This document shows, piece by piece, positions 5,700 through 5,734 of a stretch of DNA of 5,734 nt. Every line of letters begins with the position of its first letter. The stretch's first letter is position 1. The DNA lies in the NCBI GenBank assembly GCA_964612995.1, contig CAZTGE010000204.1, forward strand, positions 1 through 5,734, given 5' to 3'. Below the pieces are notes generated by a model. The model searched no databases. It saw only the letters and a program-made list of their open reading frames with translations, and was not told the DNA's origin. The stretch comes from SLQH01 sp964612995. Lineage in GTDB: Bacteria; Planctomycetota; UBA11346. The position numbers and the translations under genes were made by a program.

Positions 5700-5734
5700 G
5701 CTGCCCCCTCGCGCCTTCGGCGCGTACCCCCACG
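5692..5734. repeat. Adjacent palindromes, likely intergenic repeat element, cut by window edge
   Basis: GAGGGGGC (5692-5699) and GCCCCCTC (5703-5710) form a perfect 8-bp stem around GCT. Immediately after, GCGCC (5711-5715) and GGCGC (5719-5723) form a 5-bp stem around TTC. CCCCC follows at 5727-5731 and could pair with either G5 run. GGGGGC...GCCCCC palindromes followed by a second GC hairpin and a C-run are typical of REP-like intergenic repeats in GC-rich proteobacteria. No T-run follows the stems on either strand, so it is not a canonical terminator, though it may help end the transaldolase transcript. Confidence 0.6.

Noticed and set aside
5664..5723. Intrinsic terminator for the transaldolase
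   Set aside because: The T5 runs lie before the hairpins, and on the opposite strand the stems are followed by A-runs, so neither strand has the stem-then-T order.

Overview
The window is GC-rich DNA with densely packed genes. The protein content suggests a gammaproteobacterium, plausibly a purple sulfur bacterium of the Chromatiales; this is an impression from the composition and the rubredoxin-fused oxidoreductase, not a demonstrated assignment. Five protein genes are supported. No RNA gene of a known class, CRISPR array, insertion sequence or phage gene was seen.

Layout, left to right. (1) A small uncharacterised protein with a C-terminal coiled coil (5-370, minus). (2) A 277-bp divergent intergenic region whose one AT-rich patch can be read as two promoters with overlapping -10 elements. 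(3) A compact soluble Ser/Thr protein kinase (648-1562, plus). (4) A flavin oxidoreductase with two N-terminal rubredoxin domains (1563-3059, minus), converging on the kinase with no base between the two stop codons. (5) A 91-bp divergent region holding a candidate leaderless promoter for the oxidoreductase. (6) A D-2-hydroxyacid dehydrogenase of the glycerate dehydrogenase/hydroxypyruvate reductase type (3151-4104, plus). (7) A 304-bp noncoding region with a long hairpin, an alternative hairpin that excludes it, and a promoter-like -10 inside an inverted repeat. (8) An enlarged, divergent transaldolase (4409-5662, plus). (9) A tandem 18-bp repeat and two adjacent palindromes running to the window edge, resembling an intergenic repeat element.

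The genes do not form one operon: orientation changes three times and the two co-oriented metabolic genes are 304 bp apart. The small protein and the kinase share a control region and near-identical start regions, so they may be co-regulated. The dehydrogenase and transaldolase both belong to sugar-phosphate and C2/C3 carbon metabolism, and the rubredoxin-flavoprotein to NADH-dependent electron transfer, often linked to oxidative or nitrosative stress. No clearly new multi-gene system is visible. The points most worth a second look are the altered active site and extra segment of the transaldolase, the tandem rubredoxin fusion with its possible leaderless start, the kinase activation loop without a phosphoacceptor, and the structured region upstream of the transaldolase.
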